From contig BFEA01000164.1 of assembly GCA_003427395.1 (NCBI GenBank), forward strand, positions 1,791,473 through 1,846,569: a DNA stretch of 55,097 nucleotides, written 5' to 3'. The position numbers and the translations under genes are program-made. Positions 51,061 through 55,097 of this stretch are shown one piece after another. The notes beneath the pieces are model-generated. The model ran no database searches. It was not told where the DNA came from and saw only the letters and a list, made by a program, of their open reading frames with translations. This DNA comes from Chara braunii (Eukaryota > Streptophyta > Charophyceae > Charales > Characeae). Position 1 is the stretch's first letter; each line of letters starts with the position of its first letter.

Positions 51061-52443
51061 GATCAGGCACTACATGGTAAACAAGGACGGAGTGTTCCCA
51101 GGCATGGGCCAAAACCTAGTCGCTAGGGCAATCACTCACATGGCCCCGTGCAAAAATGTACAGGCCTTGTTAATCGGAGGAACACGACAATCTTCTCCAC
51201 ACTGTGGTACAAAGCATCCATCTGGTCCCCCCCCCGACGATGACCTCAAAATGTTAGAAAAAACAGGGCCAGATGCTACTTATGGACGGGAGAGCCCAAC
51301 AAAACCAAGTGTATCAATAGGGTAGCTTGGAACCACATTATCAGGAAACCGCAGGAGGGGTGGCTGGGGCTTATTGATCCCAAACAGGAATCTGCAGATG
51401 AAACGGATTATCAAGATCGTAAGAAGACAATTCAGTCCATGGACCCAAATGGCTCAGGACAACATAAAAAATCTAGCACCTATCAACTTCTCCAAACATG
51501 AGAGGTCTCTTCTGGATAATGGCGAAGGACTGGACAATCAAATTAGGCAGATAGAGCAGAAGAAACCCAACAGATCGTATTACAAGCCCTACTCCAACAG
51601 CAAACCCATACTGGAACCCAACCGTCAAACCCTGGCGAAGAATAATGCTGAGCAATGATGCTGAGCAAACACGGTGCACCAGGAAACAGAGAAGAGGTTC
51701 GGAGACAACCTCTGTTTTGCAATTCCTGGATCGTAGACCCGAGTGGCTCACCCTGGACGCTATGCACAAAAGACAGGAGATGGCTATCCTGGGTGTAAAA
51801 TGGGGTGTGGCAGGTGAAACACATTTGGGCATAAGATCGAAGACAATGGTTAACCCAACAGGAAATCTGAAATGAATTAAAAGGCTGCCAGGTCCGTACA
51901 AAAAATCTAACACAGATTCAGAAGTGCATCCCAACACAGTGGCTCTCCCTCTTAAGGGAGGACTTCTCGTGGAAATCCGGGGACTGGGGCATAGTAGGCA
52001 TACTCATTCCCCAAACCCAGCCTCAAAGAGCTTACCGATTTGTTTCTCAAACCAATGAACCTAGCTACCTCTCCAAATTCTTCTCCTACCCGATCACTAA
52101 TCACAACCTACAAGAGCTGGAAGTTATGAACAAAGAACCCCAGTGTGACATGCTAGAATCCTTTCGACTGAGGAAAATGAGGGTCACAAAAGCCAAGCCC
52201 TGGATAATCTTCCAACCTCGAATTTGAACAGAAAGAGTGGATTTGGAAACAGGGGAAATCCGGGAGAACGAGAACGATATTTGAATACGATGTAAAATTC
52301 GGTTATGACTTAGGATTACAAACTACAGACCTGATCCCATACTCAAAGAAAAATGGAGGGAGATCCTGAACCTAGAACCTACTGATCCCGTTTCCATCCC
52401 CTGGACGAAGTACCTGTCCATCAGACCAGTTAGGATCCGAAGC
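51061..52443 (+). pseudogene. LINE ORF2 thumb and connecting region, heavily decayed
   Basis: No long frame remains. RVAWNHIIRKPQEG followed by LGLIDP near 51318-51380 matches the AWxxxCxPKxxGGLG-type block that follows RT in plant LINEs. Other stretches are scattered over all three frames. Confidence 0.6.
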
Positions 52444-53052
52444 ATGCAGTGGCTCGTAGCCCACGCATCCCTGCCCGTCAACCAATGGCTCCACAAGAGG
52501 AGGAAACATACGGATCCCGGCAGCTCCGAATTATGTATTATGTGCACAGACAACAGACCAGAAGACATACCCCACTGCCTCTTGTACCACACTGAAGCAT
52601 CCTGGATATGGAACAACGCTCGCGACCTATGGTCCCTCCTCTTCTCATCACCCCCTCCCCCCACATCTCCTCAAAACGTCATCCTCCTATCCAACAGTAC
52701 TAACAATCTCAAAGGCGGCAAGGAAATCTGGTTTCACCTTCTCAGGAAGCTGGCTCTGTGGGCGATTTGGAAAAGGAGGTGTACCAAGAGTATTGAGAGA
52801 ACTGAGGTGGCAAGGGAAGAAATGTGGGCCCTACTGTTGTGTATGACGGAAACTGAGATTCGGTGCAAACGGAGGGAGATTACATCAGCAACGAAAGTAA
52901 GACCAGAAAGGCTGGCCATCAAGAGACATTCTTTGACGAGAGACTGGCTCCTACAGGCAAAGAACGCAACAGTGGCAGATAATAGATTGATATGGAAAAA
53001 ATGGCACAGTGAAACTCCAGCAAGGACGACGACCCAGCGATGGGCAAACTGA
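52444..53052 (+). pseudogene. LINE ORF2 C-terminal zinc-binding domain
   Basis: 202 codons. MQWLVAHASLPVNQWLHKR, then CIMCTDNRPEDIPHCLLYH (Cys, Cys, His with Cys, the zf-RVT arrangement) followed by EASWIWNNARDLW. The remainder contains a Trp-rich segment (LRKLALWAIWKRRC) and a basic helix, the usual end of plant-type LINE ORF2. Ends at TGA 53052. Confidence 0.8.
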
Positions 53053-53536
53053 CAACAGTGACACCCTCTTTTCTTGTTGCATGCGAACTATATGACAAAA
53101 TGAAAATGGATTCTGAGAGGAAAAGCGGTAGGGCAAGCTGACAGTCAATTCTCCTACGTAGGAGCAATCAATGTTGGTCAGGGCTCCTTCGGCCAGACGA
53201 AAGGAAGTGTGAGAGTGTTCACCATGTATTCCAATTCTCGACTTGTCGGTGGACAGGAACCGGACTGATGCTCCGCAGAATAGATATGGAGCCAGGTCCA
53301 TAAGGACCTGTTTTTAACTTTTGTTACGATCCTGGTCATTCCCAAAGTGCAAATTCACAATGAAAGACAATGCCACCCATTTGCGAAAAAATGAAAGCAC
53401 TTACAAAGAGATAGAGACCAAAGAAGAGAGAAAGAAGAAGAAGAAGAAGATGTTCACCAGCAAGACCAATGACAAATCCCCCTTCTCTCTCCACCTTCCT
53501 CCTCCTCCTTCACTTCACCAATCTTATTCTTCTTCC

Positions 53537-53570
<34 letters not shown>
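53537..53570 (+). repeat. (AAT)n microsatellite
   Basis: About eleven AAT units. It could be the tail of the LINE, since some LINEs end in trinucleotide repeats, but 480 bases separate it from the last coding motif. Confidence 0.85.
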
Positions 53571-53574
<4 letters not shown>

Positions 53575-53709
53575 TGAGTGGATAAACCAGAATCAATGTC
53601 CGAAGTTCCTTCTTACTGCTGACACAACAACAGGTCCACCATAGCTATGGCTTCCCCCTTCTTCCTCCTCTCACATGCCTAGGCTATGGCGGACTACTAA
53701 GGGCTCTGC

Positions 53710-53787
53710 CCTGTGCAAAGGACAACGCAAAGCAGCTATGTCGCTGCAATCCTGTCCAAAGGACAACACAAAGCAGCTATGCCGCTG
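53710..53787 (+). repeat. Direct repeat of 37 bp, period 41
   Basis: CCTGTGCAAAGGACAACGCA at 53710 and CCTGTCCAAAGGACAACACA at 53751 begin two copies that also share AAGCAGCTATG and CGCTG. Confidence 0.85.
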
Positions 53788-54286
53788 CTCACTAAGCCGC
53801 CATGCCTGACTCTGCCTCGAGCTTCCTTGGTGTGGCACTACTCCAACTGGGGCTGTCCAGATGGAGCGCCCAATAAGGTGATGAAGATGGTGTCCACCAT
53901 AGCCAGGTAGGTACCTCTCCACTCTCCTCCTTCGCCCCCTTCTTCCTCCTCCTCCGGCTGGGCTGCTCGCCATGGCCAGGCTGAGCACCCAGCTGCTCTC
54001 CTCCTCCCAGCAGCGCTCCCAAGTCCAGCGCTTGGCTCCAGCAGTATGTCAACAATCCTTGCACAGCGCAAATGAGGAGGAGATGCTTGCTCCTCCTGAA
54101 GATACAGCGGCCTACTGGCCTCTTGGGCGGTGACTTCCTTGGCCAAGCGGCCTCCCAGCAACCGGTACCTCCTCCCTTTCGGAGGGAAACATCATTGCAG
54201 GCTCTGATATTGTTGCATACTGTAAAGGTGCAGACCAGAACAAGAACCGACCTCTCTAACAAAGTACAAGATAGCGCAGCGGAAAA

Positions 54287-54298
54287 CTTCGATACCAA
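54287..54298 (-). other. Possible primer-binding site of a minus-strand LTR element
   Basis: Minus strand reads TTGGTATCGAAG, close to the tRNA-iMet-type TTGGTATCGGAGC used by elements 2 and 3. The plus-strand bases immediately right are TGATCC, so an LTR ending GGATCA on the minus strand could start at 54299 and run out of the window. No gag was found to the left. Confidence 0.35.
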
Positions 54299-54809
54299 TG
54301 ATCCGAACAATCAATATTGCAATGCAGCCCCGAACATACGTCATCATGATCACTCCATGGTGTGAAGGGGTCTGGCGCTCACACAGGAAGACTGCGCCAG
54401 CCCCAACCATACACAGACGAAGAAGAGGGGGGTTAGACGAAAAAGAGGGGAAGATGGGAATGTCGTCAACACCAAGTCTTCGGCACAGGCCCAAATAGTC
54501 CCTCGTCAAAATGTCTGAATCCCAACGTCGAGTCTGGATCCAATGTCGTCAAGTCTCAAGTCACAACTCTCTCTCTCTGTCGTAGTCCGCTGATACTGAG
54601 AAGTCAGGTGGTGAGAGGGGAAGAAGAGATGGTGGACTTAGAGGAGGAAGAAGAAGAACTCTCTCTCTCTCTCTCTCTCTCTGTACAGTACTAACCTGTG
54701 AAGTTGGCGCCTTGATGCAGGTACCTCGAAGATGGAGCTGGAGCTATGGCGCCACAGGTAAGTCTCACTGGCCTCCGCCAGTCATCTCTCCCAACTCTAC
54801 TACTACCAC

Positions 54810-54914
54810 CTACTAGCGCCCAGCGCTGAAGACTACTGCTATGGCTACTAGCGCCCAGCGCTGAAGACTACTGCTATGGCTACTAACGCCCAGCGCTGAA
54901 GACTACTGCTAGCG
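54810..54914 (+). repeat. 35-bp tandem repeat, three units
   Basis: CTACTAGCGCCCAGCGCTGA begins units at 54810, 54845 and 54880 (the last with one change, and a different last three bases). The first two 35-bp units are identical. Confidence 0.92.
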
Positions 54915-55017
54915 CTAAGCTGCTCCTGCAGCGCTCCTCGAGAGTGCTGCTCCGATTCCTGAAGACTACTGCCTCCTGAATGAATCGTGAAGTGCCTGGG
55001 GGGGTACCTATATACTT

Positions 55018-55097
55018 CCACGGCCTGCCTCCTGACTGCCTGAAGGGCCAGCCAGGCCGAGGAGGCTGCTCTTGCCAATCCACGGCCTGCCTCCTGA
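55018..55097 (+). repeat. 18-bp repeat, period 62, at window end
   Basis: CCACGGCCTGCCTCCTGA at 55018-55035 and 55080-55097, identical; the second copy touches the end of the window, so more copies may follow. Confidence 0.7.

Larger units (their letters stand above)
45952..53052 (+). mobile_element. Decayed LINE (non-LTR retrotransposon)
   Basis: Plus strand, about 7.1 kb between the first and last recognisable coding segments. Order: ORF1 with zinc knuckle, linker, AP-type endonuclease, reverse transcriptase with FADD-box remnant, zinc-binding (zf-RVT-like) C-terminus. No LTRs. Many stops and frameshifts, and catalytic residues of both endonuclease and RT are changed. No clear poly(A) tail or target duplication was found. 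Confidence 0.88.
53053..55097 (+). other. Right-hand non-coding region with short repeats
   Basis: No gene is recognised. It includes a GA-rich tract (53427-53455), an (AAT)n run (53537-53570), a 37-bp direct repeat (53710 and 53751), a possible minus-strand primer-binding site (54287-54298), a (CT)n run (54659-54682), a 35-bp x3 tandem array (54810-54914) and an 18-bp repeat at the window end (55018 and 55080). Plus- and minus-strand frames here are low complexity. Confidence 0.5.

Overview
This window is eukaryotic repeat DNA, not bacterial or viral genome. It looks like an intergenic stretch of a large, transposon-rich genome from the plant lineage. Reasons: several Ty3/gypsy elements with chromodomain-type integrases; primer-binding sites resembling plant initiator-Met and Asp tRNA sites; a degenerate TTTAGGG-like tract; and many TAG stops that could come from CAG, as expected if methylated CHG sites deaminate. 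A streptophyte such as a charophyte alga, bryophyte, lycophyte or fern would fit, but the species cannot be fixed from the sequence. I recognise no intact host protein gene. Isolated N bases and a mate-pair adapter junction show a draft short-read assembly.

Layout. (1) 1-6545: a decayed Ty3/gypsy element (element 1), plus strand, in the order leader, gag, protease, RT-RNase H, integrase-chromodomain and the first 30 bp of its 3' LTR. (2) 6546-13345: element 2, bounded by two 310-bp LTRs. Its interior is scrambled: the RT-RNase H piece lies on the minus strand, integrase and chromodomain on the plus strand, and an RT palm scrap sits downstream of the chromodomain. (3) 13346-16452: leader remnant, another copy of the start of the element-1 LTR with a TATA box, assorted repeats, a poly(A) tract and a GC-rich stretch without recognisable genes. 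(4) 16453-16490: a Nextera mate-pair junction adapter, so sequence to its left and right may not be adjacent in the genome. (5) 16604-45408: element 3, a sister of element 1, with 1.09-1.10 kb LTRs and an AAGG target-site duplication. Its gag is split by element 4. (6) 19407-40032: element 4, a 20.6-kb minus-strand Ty3/gypsy element with LTRs of about 6.5-6.65 kb. (7) about 45950-53052: a decayed plus-strand LINE with a zinc-knuckle ORF1, AP endonuclease, RT and a C-terminal zinc-binding domain. (8) 53053-55097: non-coding repeats and a possible minus-strand LTR/PBS boundary.

The insertion order can be partly read: element 4 entered the gag gene of element 3 after element 3 had inserted. Every polymerase or integrase gene seen is broken by frameshifts, stops, deletions or loss of catalytic residues, so none of the elements looks autonomous now.

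The most unusual object is element 4. Its giant LTRs each carry, in the sense orientation of the element, a decayed unrecognised open reading frame of about 340-360 codons; a tRNA-like A-box/B-box pair; a segment matching the 3' half of U6 snRNA followed by an A-rich stretch; and a 54-bp tandem array whose copy number differs between the two LTRs.
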